Part shown: one piece after another, positions 1-6,442 of the stretch | How the letters are laid out: each line of letters begins with the position of its first letter | How positions within the stretch are numbered: position 1 is the first letter of the stretch | Origin: Acidobacteriota bacterium | GTDB taxonomy: Bacteria > Acidobacteriota > Thermoanaerobaculia > Multivoradales > JAHEKO01 | Direction of reading: 5' to 3' | Assembly (NCBI GenBank): GCA_027296385.1 | Contig: JAPUJD010000100.1 | Span: 1 to 15,690, forward strand | DNA length: 15,690 nucleotides | The notes under the pieces: model-generated | Databases searched by the model: none | What the model was told of the DNA's origin: nothing | Seen by the model: only the letters and a program-made list of their open reading frames with translations | Translations under genes and position numbers: made by a program

Positions 1-2
1 TC

Positions 3-323
3 GGCTCCAAGGGGCGCGGGGCCTACGACGAGAGCGACCTGGGCCCGCTGGCGCCCGGTCAGCGACTGCATCTGGCGCTCTCCTATACGCCGGGGCGCTT
101 GACCGTGTACCGGGACGGGCAACAGACGCTGGCCAAGACCGATCTGCTGGGGCACTTCTTCCATTGGCGGCCCTACGCGCTGACCTTGGGCGACCGCTCG
201 AGCGGCGCCGCGGCCTGGTCCGGCACACTCGAAGCACTGGCGATCTACGACCGGCTGCTCGACCCCGAAGAGGTGCGCCTCAACGCCACCCGCCTCGGGG
301 TCCCGCGCGCCGGCGGTCGGTAG
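3..323 (+). CDS. LamG/concanavalin A-like domain protein, C-terminal fragment
   Basis: The reading frame is open from the left edge, so only the last 106 residues are seen. The pattern is typical of the second half of a LamG-type jelly-roll: a strand reading HLALSYTPGRLTVYRDGQ, then an ALTLGDR strand, then the closing GTLEALAIYDRLLDPEEVRLN, in which the final strand is followed by a short helix. In this superfamily such domains bind carbohydrate or sit as C-terminal modules on secreted enzymes; the rest of this protein, and so its function, lies outside the window. Its last 79 bases overlap the 3' end of the convergent secreted-protein gene. The domain-type call rests on pattern only, but coding is well supported. 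Confidence 0.75.
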   Translation, partial: GSKGRGAYDESDLGPLAPGQRLHLALSYTPGRLTVYRDGQQTLAKTDLLGHFFHWRPYALTLGDRSSGAAAWSGTLEALAIYDRLLDPEEVRLNATRLGVPRAGGR

Positions 324-739
324 TGGACGAGTCTTGGCCACACGCTAGCCTGGATCCCACGGCTCGGTACGCCGCTGGCGTCAAGCTCGATGACAGCGCC
401 GGGATCGATCGCCATCTCCTCCGCTTCCACGTCTTCTGGGTAGGCCAAGCTGCTCGACCCGGTCTGTGTTTCGACCACGAACCAGATCGCCTGCTCCGGA
501 ACACCGTCCGACGGCGCCCACGAAACGAAGCCGGTTCCATCGGTCTCCAAGAGCTCGCTGCCGACGATCGCCTGGTACACAAAGCCAGCGGGTACTCGCG
601 AGACGTGCACCACAGCAACGAAGCCCTTCGGAGGGGCGGCGATCTCGAGCGTTCCCTCCACGAGGTCAACCCGGGGCTGGCTGAATGCACGCAGCGGCGC
701 CAAGACCAACAAGCAAGTGACGACCGTCAGACATCTCAT
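245..739 (-). CDS. Small secreted protein of unknown function
   Basis: 164 residues. The start at 739 is supported by a GGAGG ribosome-binding site 7 bases upstream. The first ~20 residues form a clear Sec signal peptide (MRCLTVVTCLLVLAPLRAFS, likely cut before QP). The mature part looks beta-rich, with alternating hydrophobic residues around FVAVVHVSRVPAGFVYQAIV and AIWFVVETQTG, rather like a small beta-sandwich. I do not recognise a family. The last ~30 residues are Arg/Ser-rich, unlike the rest, and are coded antisense to the end of the LamG gene. This suggests that the real protein may once have ended near base 325, with a lost stop codon or a frameshift. It diverges from the plus-strand genes that start near 935. 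Confidence 0.7.
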   Translation of the reverse strand: MRCLTVVTCLLVLAPLRAFSQPRVDLVEGTLEIAAPPKGFVAVVHVSRVPAGFVYQAIVGSELLETDGTGFVSWAPSDGVPEQAIWFVVETQTGSSSLAYPEDVEAEEMAIDPGAVIELDASGVPSRGIQASVWPRLVHYRPPARGTPRRVALRRTSSGSSSRS

Positions 740-934
740 CCCGTTTCCTCCACTTGCGAGACACGCTCGTTCGGGCGTCCCTCTTGAGTCGGGGCGATCG
801 AATGCAGGATCGCCCTCAGTCAGTCATGCGGAATTCGGGCGCGATTCATGCCAACGGGACAATCGTCGGGGGCGCGAGGCGCGACCTGACTGGCTTGCGG
901 CCCGCGGCAACCCGCTTGGCGACAGGGACCGAGG

Positions 935-1158
935 TTGACTAGTATCGGCCAGCCCCGCGTAGCCGTGGAACAGCTCTCCGCCCTCGACTCCGCCTTCGTC
1001 TACCTCGAGTCGGCTCGCACGCCGATGCACCTCGGCGGCGTGGGCTCGATCGACCGGGCGCAGGCCGGGTACGGGTTCGTCTCTGCGCCCAGCCGCTGGA
1101 TCGCCGGCGACCGCTGTGGGAGCTCGCCGACGTCGAGGGCGTCGACGGCCGGAGAAGA
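935..1158 (+). pseudogene. Wax ester synthase/DGAT (WS/DGAT) remnant with internal deletion
   Basis: A TTG-started frame (residues 6-40, reading PRVAVEQLSALDSAFVYLES then TPMHLGGVGSID) matches the conserved N-terminus of bacterial bifunctional wax ester synthase/diacylglycerol acyltransferases, which make storage lipids. Homology in that frame ends near base 1055. From about 1087 a different frame reads AQPLDRRRPLWELADVEGVDG, which is the segment normally found ~100 residues into these enzymes, just before the catalytic HHxxxDG motif. So some 60-80 residues are missing, the two pieces are out of frame, and the catalytic motif plus the remaining ~330 residues are absent. The second piece is in frame with the downstream hydrolase but has no obvious start of its own. 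A decayed gene or an assembly join are both possible. Confidence 0.7.
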
Positions 1159-1959
1159 ATGAAGGAGTTGAGGCCGCCCAGCCGTCTTCTTTTCTGGCTC
1201 GAAGGCAGAGCCCTTGTGGAGCTGGCGACCCTGCCCTTTTGGATCCCCGTGATGAAGAGGCAACCGCGGGGGGACGGACACGCGGTCCTCGTGTTACCGG
1301 GGTTCCTCGCCAGCTCGAGCTCGACCGGGCCGCTGCGCAGCTTCCTCGAGGGTCGCGGCTATAACGCTCAGCGCTGGAAGCTGGGCCGTAACTGGGGTTT
1401 CTTCGAAGAGCTGGGGCGGGCGATGAATCAACGCGTTCGGGACCTGCACGAGCTCTCGGGCCGCAAGGTGTCCCTCATCGGCTGGAGCCTCGGGGGCGTC
1501 TACGCGCGGGAGCTAGCCCGCGATCTACCCGAGTTGGTGCGCCAGGTGATCACCCTCGGAAGCCCTTTCCGCGGTCGGGGCGGCGGCAACCATGCGACCA
1601 GACTCTACGCCGCCATCGCCGGTCAGCACCCGAAAGATGTCGCAGACGAGCTGTTCGAGACAATGGCTCATCCACCGCCGGTGCCCACGATGGCAATCGT
1701 CTCCAAGTCGGACGGCATCGTCTCCTGGCGCACGGCGATCGAGCGGCTCGAGCACGACCGGGTCGAGAACGTCGGTGTGCACGGCTCCCACTGTGGGCTC
1801 GGAGTCAACCCCGCCGCCTGGATCGCCATCGCCGACCGCCTCGCCCAGCCCGAAGGCACGTGGGAGCCTTTCGAGCCCAAGGGGTATCAGCGGTTGCTCT
1901 ATTCGGCCATCCAGAGCGGCTCAAGTCCGCCGGTACGTGGCGCCGAAGATCAGCCGTAG
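1159..1959 (+). CDS. Alpha/beta hydrolase, lipase/esterase-like
   Basis: 266 residues with a complete alpha/beta-hydrolase signature: an LPGF oxyanion-region loop (residues 46-49), the nucleophile elbow GWSLGG with Ser110, an acid at Asp185 in SKSDGIVSW, and His211 in GSHCGLG. The layout resembles the PGAP1/triacylglycerol-lipase-like branch, so ester or lipid hydrolysis is likely, though the substrate is unknown. The ATG at 1159 has a GGAG-type ribosome-binding site 4 bases upstream, inside the last codons of the WS/DGAT remnant. A lipid hydrolase next to a wax ester/triacylglycerol synthase would make functional sense, and the pair may once have been an operon. No signal peptide is evident, so a cytoplasmic site is likely. 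The gene seems intact although its partner is broken. Confidence 0.85.
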   Translation: MKELRPPSRLLFWLEGRALVELATLPFWIPVMKRQPRGDGHAVLVLPGFLASSSSTGPLRSFLEGRGYNAQRWKLGRNWGFFEELGRAMNQRVRDLHELSGRKVSLIGWSLGGVYARELARDLPELVRQVITLGSPFRGRGGGNHATRLYAAIAGQHPKDVADELFETMAHPPPVPTMAIVSKSDGIVSWRTAIERLEHDRVENVGVHGSHCGLGVNPAAWIAIADRLAQPEGTWEPFEPKGYQRLLYSAIQSGSSPPVRGAEDQP

Positions 1960-1971
1960 ACTTGGCTACGC

Positions 1972-1987
1972 GCAAAGCGTACTTTGC
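1972..1987. terminator. Small hairpin between convergent genes
   Basis: A perfect 6-base inverted repeat, GCAAAG then a CGTA loop then CTTTGC, lies 12 bases past the hydrolase stop. It is in the right place to end transcription of the hydrolase, but there is no T-run on either side, so a terminator role is only a guess. Confidence 0.3.
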
Positions 1988-1992
1988 TTGGC

Positions 1993-2038
1993 TCCTGACG
2001 GTTTGTCTCAGCGGTGGTGAGAGACCGGCCCGTCAGGA
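1993..2038. repeat. Composite inverted repeat (long hairpin) in convergent intergenic region
   Basis: Outer arms TCCTGACGG (1993-2001) and CCGTCAGGA (2030-2038) pair perfectly. Inner arms GTCTC (2005-2009) and GAGAC (2021-2025) pair again inside, leaving an 11-base apical loop. The whole forms a two-tier hairpin between the hydrolase and the 34-residue minus-strand reading frame, and it includes that frame's stop codon. A bidirectional terminator, an mRNA 3'-end stabiliser or a REP-like element would all fit. No T-run follows on either strand. Confidence 0.5.
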
Positions 2039-2137
2039 CTCCGACGATTCACTCTCGCGCTGCTTGATCTTGTCGAGCAAGACCTCTCTCTTGCGCTTCG
2101 CTCTCTCCAGCTCGACCTCGAGAAGGGGCTCGGACAC
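2033..2137 (-). CDS. 34-residue coupled reading frame, charged helix
   Basis: A GTG start overlaps by one base the TAG stop of the upstream kinase-fold gene (TAGTG), an arrangement typical of translational coupling. A GAGG lies about 13 bases upstream of the GTG. The product begins MSEPLLEVELERAKRKREVL and continues as a strongly charged, probably helical peptide ending in a Glu/Ser tail. There is no signal peptide or membrane segment. It could be a real small protein of the kinase-fold operon, or a C-terminal extension of that protein reached by frameshifting. I recognise no family, so the call rests on overlap geometry and helix-like composition alone. Confidence 0.4.
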   Translation of the reverse strand: MSEPLLEVELERAKRKREVLLDKIKQRESESSES

Positions 2138-2952
2138 TAGTCGGAAGCCTCGACCAGCACGGCTTTCTCGCCATGCTCCTCGACGAGTCGGGCGATCACC
2201 TTCGTCATGCGATCACGTCGGCGCAGGATCGATCGAATCTGTGCCCGGCCGAGCCACTTGCCGAGCGGCTGGGTCAGGGTCTCTTCATCGAGAGCCAGCA
2301 TCCGCTCCCACAGGTCGCGGTCGACGCGTATGAGCTCGTGCACCATCCTCTGGCTCCGGGTGAACGCCCTCGAGTGATCGATCAGGATGAGATTCCAAGC
2401 CGGGTCGACCATCCAGTTGCCGAGATTCGGGTCGAGGTTGCTGATCAGATTGTCGAACATCTTGGCCCGGGTGAGCTGAAGGTTCCAGCGCCTCTTCTCC
2501 TCCGCCGGCGGCTTCGGCGGCCCGCCCAGCTGCCCGAAAGTCTTGGCCGGAGTCACCCACATGCAGGCGGCGCCGTATTGGCCGTCGATCCGACGCTCGA
2601 CCGTGACCGGCACCATGCCCAGTCCGAGCAGCTTGTCCAATTCGTAGGCGGCGACTTCGGACTTGTAGCTCTCGTAAAAGCCGTGGTGCATACCGGCCGT
2701 GATCGGTTTCCAGGCGAACGCCTCGATCGGTCCGCCGGCGGCAACATCCGCCCGATACGGATTGGTCACGCCAGTACCGATCGGCTCGAGCTCGACTACT
2801 CGAGCGGCGATCAGCGCCGCCTCGAACTCGGCTTCCCGGCCGATCCAGCTCCTGGCGTCGACGACTTCGGGAGCTGCGGCCGCCTGGCCGGGGCCGGCGC
2901 CAAGGGCCAGCACCACCAGGATCGGCAGCCATACGTGTCGAATCGAACCCAT
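2137..2952 (-). CDS. Exported HipA/FAM20/PI4K-like kinase-fold protein, copy 2
   Basis: 271 residues with a signal peptide (hydrophobic core ~8-20, cleavage likely near AQAAAA-type residues 23-27). After it come the parts expected of the atypical kinase fold shared by HipA, FAM20 and PI3/PI4-kinases: a candidate ATP-binding Lys82 in AFAWKPI, a Glu in SYKSEVAAYELDKLLG (95-110), a catalytic-loop-like LDPNLGNWMVD (173-183, Asp174 and Asn179), and a metal-binding-like IDHSRAF (191-197, Asp192). Family members phosphorylate proteins or small molecules. Activity here is an inference, and an exported bacterial version would need an extracytoplasmic phosphate donor. It is a diverged tandem paralogue of the gene just upstream; the 16-residue helix motif is identical in both. 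The gap to that gene is 17 bases and has no strong ribosome-binding site. Confidence 0.7.
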   Translation of the reverse strand: MGSIRHVWLPILVVLALGAGPGQAAAAPEVVDARSWIGREAEFEAALIAARVVELEPIGTGVTNPYRADVAAGGPIEAFAWKPITAGMHHGFYESYKSEVAAYELDKLLGLGMVPVTVERRIDGQYGAACMWVTPAKTFGQLGGPPKPPAEEKRRWNLQLTRAKMFDNLISNLDPNLGNWMVDPAWNLILIDHSRAFTRSQRMVHELIRVDRDLWERMLALDEETLTQPLGKWLGRAQIRSILRRRDRMTKVIARLVEEHGEKAVLVEASD

Positions 2953-2969
2953 GTGTCAGTCGCGGTCGG

Positions 2970-3773
2970 CTAGAAGAGTACCTTGTCTTCGCCTCGTTCG
3001 GCGATGAGTTGCTCGGCGTGCTGCAGGATGAGGTCGCGTCGCGCGAGGAGGCTCTGGCGCTGTTTCGGCGTCAGCCAGGCATCCAACTTCTCCTCCAGCA
3101 GTTCCGGAGTCAAGTGCCGAAGGCGCTCCAGGTGCTCGCGTGAGAAACGCCGCAGGTACTCCTGGTTCAGGAGCCTCGGGTGGGTCCTGAAAGCCCGCGA
3201 ATGGTCGATGACCCACACTCGGAAGTTCTTGTCCACCAGCAAGTTGTTGATGTTCTGGTAGTCGCTGTCATGAATCAGCTGATGAAACAGTCGGGCGTCG
3301 TAGATCTGCTTCGCCCACTCGGCGGCGTCGGTCGGCTTCAGGCCTTGTTTTCTCCTTTCGGCTTCGGTGATGCAGTCCTCTATCCACCATTGGATGGAGC
3401 CCTTGGTACGACGCACTCGCCTCATCACCGTAGGAGGCACGAAGTCGAAGCCGAGCAGCTTGTCGAGCTCGTACGCCGCCACCTCGCTCTTGTAGGAGTC
3501 TCGGAAGCCGATCTCCGGGGGCAGGCCGTCGTGGAAGTCCATCTTCGCACTGTATTCGGAGATGGTCTTCCAGATCGCCCGCACAGTCCGCGAGCCGTCG
3601 GTGAGAGTGACTCTGTGAGGTCGGGTGACCCCCACCGGAATCCTCTCCTTATCGACGATCTCGGCGGTGCGCAGGAACTCCTCTGCTTGGGCCCCGGTGA
3701 GCCGATCGAACGGATCCTCTGGGTGGCCCACCGGGCCGGATTGCAGGGCCAGGATCAGGAGTGCTACGAGCAT
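2970..3773 (-). CDS. Exported HipA/FAM20/PI4K-like kinase-fold protein, copy 1
   Basis: 267 residues. The ATG at 3773 is preceded by AAAGGTG about 8 bases upstream. A short hydrophobic N-terminus (MLVALLILALQSGPVG) is a likely signal peptide or anchor. Kinase-fold landmarks appear in order: a GVTRPHRVTL strand, Lys69 in RAIWKTI, the same SYKSEVAAYELDKLLG helix as its neighbour (93-108), a loop HDSDYQNINNLLVD (168-181) with the Asp and Asn expected for catalysis and metal binding, and VIDHSRAF (188-195) with Asp190. The C-terminal ~70 residues are helical and Arg-rich. Outside the core motifs it differs a good deal from copy 2, so this is an old duplication. Both probably form one transcript, perhaps with the small membrane protein upstream. 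The substrate is unknown. Confidence 0.7.
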   Translation of the reverse strand: MLVALLILALQSGPVGHPEDPFDRLTGAQAEEFLRTAEIVDKERIPVGVTRPHRVTLTDGSRTVRAIWKTISEYSAKMDFHDGLPPEIGFRDSYKSEVAAYELDKLLGFDFVPPTVMRRVRRTKGSIQWWIEDCITEAERRKQGLKPTDAAEWAKQIYDARLFHQLIHDSDYQNINNLLVDKNFRVWVIDHSRAFRTHPRLLNQEYLRRFSREHLERLRHLTPELLEEKLDAWLTPKQRQSLLARRDLILQHAEQLIAERGEDKVLF

Positions 3774-3842
3774 GAGCCATCACCTTCTTTCGCTTGAGGC
3801 TACCTGTCAAGACTACCGCGAAGCGGGCAAGAAGCTGGTCGA

Positions 3843-3859
3843 GGCCTCTGCCGGAGGCC
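3843..3859 (-). terminator. Possible hairpin between small membrane gene and kinase-fold gene
   Basis: A perfect 6-base stem (GGCCTC/GAGGCC) with a 5-base loop lies 11 bases past the stop of the small membrane protein. There is no clear T-run after it on the minus strand, so it could be an attenuator, an mRNA-stability hairpin or chance. Confidence 0.25.
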
Positions 3860-3869
3860 GTGCGGAGTG

Positions 3870-4127
3870 TTAGCCCGCGGCCGCCGGGCGGGCCAGCTTG
3901 TTGTAGAGCCAGGCGAAGATCCAGCCGCAGATCAGGCCGTCGATGAAGGCGTAGACGAGCCCGATGAAGGCGCCAGCCAGGCTGATGCTGTAGCCGAGGT
4001 AGAAGCGCTTGAGCATCTCCAGGTGCCCGCCACCGCCGCGGAACATCGCCCACAGCGTGCAGAGGAAGAGACAAACGCCCATGAGTGTGCCTAGGGTGAG
4101 GCCAAAAGCTCTCTTGTCTAGTTGCAT
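3870..4127 (-). CDS. Small two-helix membrane protein (holin-annotated family)
   Basis: 85 residues with two strongly hydrophobic segments, ~8-28 and ~44-75; the second may be a long or bent pair. Between them lies a Gly-rich loop and KRFYLGYSISLAGAFIGLVYA. The pattern of an AFGLTLG start, a GY-S--GA-IGL middle and a DGLICGWIFAWLYN end fits a widespread small family that databases often label bacteriophage holin, although it occurs as a single chromosomal gene with no phage context, as here. The ATG has a textbook AAAGGAGG site 6 bases upstream. The role is unknown; I would not infer lysis. It may head the transcript running into the kinase-fold pair. Confidence 0.75.
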   Translation of the reverse strand: MQLDKRAFGLTLGTLMGVCLFLCTLWAMFRGGGGHLEMLKRFYLGYSISLAGAFIGLVYAFIDGLICGWIFAWLYNKLARPAAAG

Positions 4128-4154
4128 GACGCCTCCTTTGTCGCGGATAATCGC

Positions 4155-4160
4155 ATTCTA
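4155..4160 (-). promoter_or_regulatory. Candidate -10 box for the small membrane protein gene
   Basis: TAGAAT on the minus strand, about 27 bases upstream of the ATG, is a good -10 match and leaves room for a normal leader with the strong ribosome-binding site. No convincing -35 box is seen 16-18 bases further up, so the call is weak. Confidence 0.3.
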
Positions 4161-4262
4161 TCCTCGACTGCGCCACCGCCCGAGCGAGATCGCAGCGCGG
4201 ACCGGCGCCACTCGTCGCCGAGCGCGACGATTTTGGCTAGTGTCCCGTGCGGCAGGTTCGCT

Positions 4263-4278
4263 AACCGGCTCGCCGGTT
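4263..4278. promoter_or_regulatory. 16-bp palindrome upstream of amidohydrolase gene
   Basis: AACCGGC-TC-GCCGGTT has perfect 7-base arms and a 2-base centre. It is too tight for a good hairpin but well shaped for a dimeric DNA-binding regulator. It lies ~57 bases before the amidohydrolase start, in the 207-base divergent region, where an operator would be expected. No regulator gene is adjacent. Confidence 0.35.
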
Positions 4279-4334
4279 CTCAGCGCCCTTTAGCGGCGCG
4301 GAGATAGCATTGCGCGGCGGAGACTGGGAGACCA

Positions 4335-5705
4335 TTGGCTAGTTGGAGGCAGGGATATCGGTTATCGACGCTGTGGATCTTGGCCGCTGCGGCCGGGCTC
4401 GCGGCGTGCCGGCCGGCTGCGGATGAGGCGTTCCTGATCCGCGATGTCACGATCGTCGATGGCAGGGAGTCGACACCGCTATCGGGGATGTCGGTCTTGG
4501 TGGAGGGTAACCGGATCGCATCCGTGGGGCCGGTGGGCTCCTTGCGGCCGCCGCCGGGAACACGAGTGTTCGAGGCCGGCGGGCTCTATCTGGCGCCGGG
4601 TCTGTGGGACATGCACACGCACGCTCTGTGGGAGCCGTTCGTGAGCGATGGCTCCCTTGCATTGTTCGTGGCCAATGGGGTGACGGGGATTCGGGACATG
4701 GGTGGCGAGCTGGAGGTGTTGCGCAGGCTTAAGGCGCCGGGGCGCGAGAGGGGCGAAGCGGAGCCGAGGATCGTGGCTTCGGGACCGTGGCTTAACGTCG
4801 AGGAGCTCGATTCCAGGGCAGGGATGGCCGTGGTTACGCCGGCGGAGGCGCTCCGGGCCGTTGCTGCGATCGCAGAGGCCGGTGCCGACTTCATCAAGGT
4901 CTATCTGCAACTGCCGCGAGAGGTATTCTTGGCGGTGCTCCAGGAGGCCGCTGCGCGGGGCCTGCCAGTCGCCGGACACGTGCCGATCGAGGTGGGAGCG
5001 CAGAAGGCGGCCGAGCTCGGCATGCGCAGCATCGAGCACATGCAGGCCGAGATCGGTGGCTATTGCAATCCGGAGGAGACCGGGGACTGCGTCTCGCTGT
5101 TCGAGACCTTCCGCCGGCTTCGCACCTGGCAGACCCCCACCCTCGTCGTGCGGCGAAACCGGGCCCATCTGGAGGATCCTGCCGTAGTCGAGGCTCCCGG
5201 GCTCGAATTCGCGCCGGCGTATCTACGGGAGGAGTGGGAGGCGGTCCGCACGCTGCGTCTCGAGAGCATGGATGCGGAGGAGCTCGACGCCGTCCGTGGA
5301 CGGTTCGCGGCCGAGGGGCGACTGGCGGCGGCCCTGATTCGTGCTGGCGTCCCCATTCTGGCCGGCTCGGACGCCGGCGATCTGTACTGCCTGGCTGGCT
5401 TCAGCCTGCATGAGGAGCTAGCGCTGCTGGTAGAGGCGGGGATGTCGGCCCGCGAGGCTCTGCGGACGGCGACGCTGGGCGCCGCCGAGTACCTCGGCCT
5501 GGAGGACTCGCTCGGTACTGTGGAAGCCGGGAAGCTGGCCGATCTGATCCTCCTGGAGGCTGATCCGTCGGAGAACATAGCCAACGCAAGGCGACTGCGC
5601 GCTGTCGTGCTGGGTGGCCGGCTTTTCGATCGCCCGGCGCTGGATCGGCTGCTGTCCGCGCCGGATAGTGTAGAGCTCCGCGGCTCCAGAGAGCCGGAAG
5701 AATGA
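4335..5705 (+). CDS. Lipoprotein amidohydrolase, imidazolonepropionase-like family
   Basis: 456 residues. The TTG at 4335 has GGGAG six bases upstream and places a lipoprotein signal (hydrophobic 12-22, lipobox LAAC with Cys25) exactly at the N-terminus. The rest is a complete metal-dependent amidohydrolase: a small beta domain (32-88), then H94/H96 in DMHTH, Lys188 in FIKVY (the usual carbamylated bridging Lys), His215 in GHVP, His235 in SIEHM and Asp346 in GSDAG, and finally the closing segment with GTVEAGKLADLILLEADP (394-411). All ligands for a binuclear metal site are present, so it should be active. Related enzymes include periplasmic dipeptidases/prolidases and other C-N hydrolases; the substrate cannot be told. 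It stands alone, ending 19 bases before the convergent toxin gene. Confidence 0.9.
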   Translation: MASWRQGYRLSTLWILAAAAGLAACRPAADEAFLIRDVTIVDGRESTPLSGMSVLVEGNRIASVGPVGSLRPPPGTRVFEAGGLYLAPGLWDMHTHALWEPFVSDGSLALFVANGVTGIRDMGGELEVLRRLKAPGRERGEAEPRIVASGPWLNVEELDSRAGMAVVTPAEALRAVAAIAEAGADFIKVYLQLPREVFLAVLQEAAARGLPVAGHVPIEVGAQKAAELGMRSIEHMQAEIGGYCNPEETGDCVSLFETFRRLRTWQTPTLVVRRNRAHLEDPAVVEAPGLEFAPAYLREEWEAVRTLRLESMDAEELDAVRGRFAAEGRLAAALIRAGVPILAGSDAGDLYCLAGFSLHEELALLVEAGMSAREALRTATLGAAEYLGLEDSLGTVEAGKLADLILLEADPSENIANARRLRAVVLGGRLFDRPALDRLLSAPDSVELRGSREPEE

Positions 5706-5724
5706 GGCGCGCGCGGCGTCTGCG

Positions 5725-6186
5725 TCAAGTGAGCAGAAGCTCGGATGGAGGGCGCCGGAACGGGTTCACCACCTCGACTCCGCTGAAGAGCTGACCCTCC
5801 TGCAGATCCTCCGTCAGGAGATACCGGCACTGGGTCGTCTGGGCTGCCGCAACGATCAGCGAGTCCCAGAAAGACACGACGAATCGATCCTGCACAGACC
5901 ACGCCGTCTCTATCAGCGCCGTGTCGAGGTCGATGGGTTCCCAGCTCCTGAGATCGCGCACGTCTGCCCTGGCCTGCTCGGCGCTCATCCCAGGATCGAG
6001 CTTCCGGGTCACGGTCACATAGAACTCGTTGAGGACCTGCACACTCAAGCGACCTCGACGGCTCTCCCAGAGGCGTAGGAGCCAGGCACTCGCCAGCGGC
6101 TGCTTTTCCGCCTCCGACGCGTCGCGGCTGTACACCAGCACGTTGGTATCGACAAAGACGTTGCCGGACGGGACACTAACGCTCAT
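5725..6186 (-). CDS. vapC: VapC-type PIN-domain ribonuclease toxin
   Basis: 153 residues, the usual size for a VapC toxin. The acidic PIN residues are all present: Asp13 in VFVDTNVLVY, Glu54 in VLNEFYV, Asp108 in SFWDSLIVAAA and Asp127 in LLTEDLQEG. These toxins are Mg-dependent RNases, often cutting tRNA or rRNA, and are held inactive by a cognate antitoxin. The start overlaps the end of the antitoxin gene by 11 bases, the standard antitoxin-first order that couples their translation. The target RNA cannot be read from sequence. The gene looks intact. Confidence 0.9.
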   Translation of the reverse strand: MSVSVPSGNVFVDTNVLVYSRDASEAEKQPLASAWLLRLWESRRGRLSVQVLNEFYVTVTRKLDPGMSAEQARADVRDLRSWEPIDLDTALIETAWSVQDRFVVSFWDSLIVAAAQTTQCRYLLTEDLQEGQLFSGVEVVNPFRRPPSELLLT

Positions 6187-6403
6187 GGAGCTCGTCTCGC
6201 CGGGGATAGCTTCCGCTCTTCTTCAGCTCCGCTGCCTGACGCGATAGAAAGCTCTGCTTGGCTGTCGCGTAGCTCTCCTCACGCTGCATCCGCTCTTCCA
6301 GCATCTCTCCCAGTAGACGAGAAACGCTGGTGTTTTCTTGCGCCGCCAAGACACGGGCCCAGCGAGCGACCTGCTCGGGCAATGTGATGGTCACGTTCCT
6401 CAT
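6176..6403 (-). CDS. Ribbon-helix-helix antitoxin partner of VapC
   Basis: 75 residues from the ATG at 6403. The N-terminus MRNVTITLPEQVARWARVLA followed by ENTSVSRLLGEMLEERM is the strand-helix-helix pattern of CopG/RHH repressors: the strand residues bind DNA as a dimer and the C-terminal half wraps the toxin. A GTG two codons further up would also be possible. I prefer the ATG because the promoter boxes put the predicted +1 exactly on it, which would make the mRNA leaderless, and because there is no ribosome-binding site for either start. It probably represses its own operon through the inverted repeat around its start. Confidence 0.85.
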   Translation of the reverse strand: MRNVTITLPEQVARWARVLAAQENTSVSRLLGEMLEERMQREESYATAKQSFLSRQAAELKKSGSYPRRDELHER

Positions 6404-6442
6404 GGACACGATTCTAGTGTTTCACGAATTTCGTGTCCATGA
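6400..6442 (-). promoter_or_regulatory. Toxin-antitoxin promoter embedded in a 12-bp-arm inverted repeat
   Basis: Arms TCATGGACACGA (6400-6411) and TCGTGTCCATGA (6431-6442) are perfect reverse complements around a 19-base centre. A nested palindrome CACGAA-T-TTCGTG lies at 6423-6435. On the minus strand a -35 box TGGACA (6439-6434), a 17-base spacer and a -10 box TAGAAT (6416-6411) fit sigma-70 well, each with one mismatch. The -35 falls in one arm, and the -10 edge plus the start codon fall in the other. Seven bases separate the -10 box from the ATG, so transcription should begin at or next to the start codon. Antitoxin binding here would block its own promoter. Confidence 0.6.

Noticed and set aside
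3870..4127. Phage holin indicating a prophage
   Set aside because: The small protein fits a family often labelled holin, but there are no phage structural, lysis or integrase genes nearby.
5060..5902. A 280-codon minus-strand frame opposite the amidohydrolase
   Set aside because: It is a Ser/Arg/Pro-rich antisense shadow of a gene with all six metal ligands in place.
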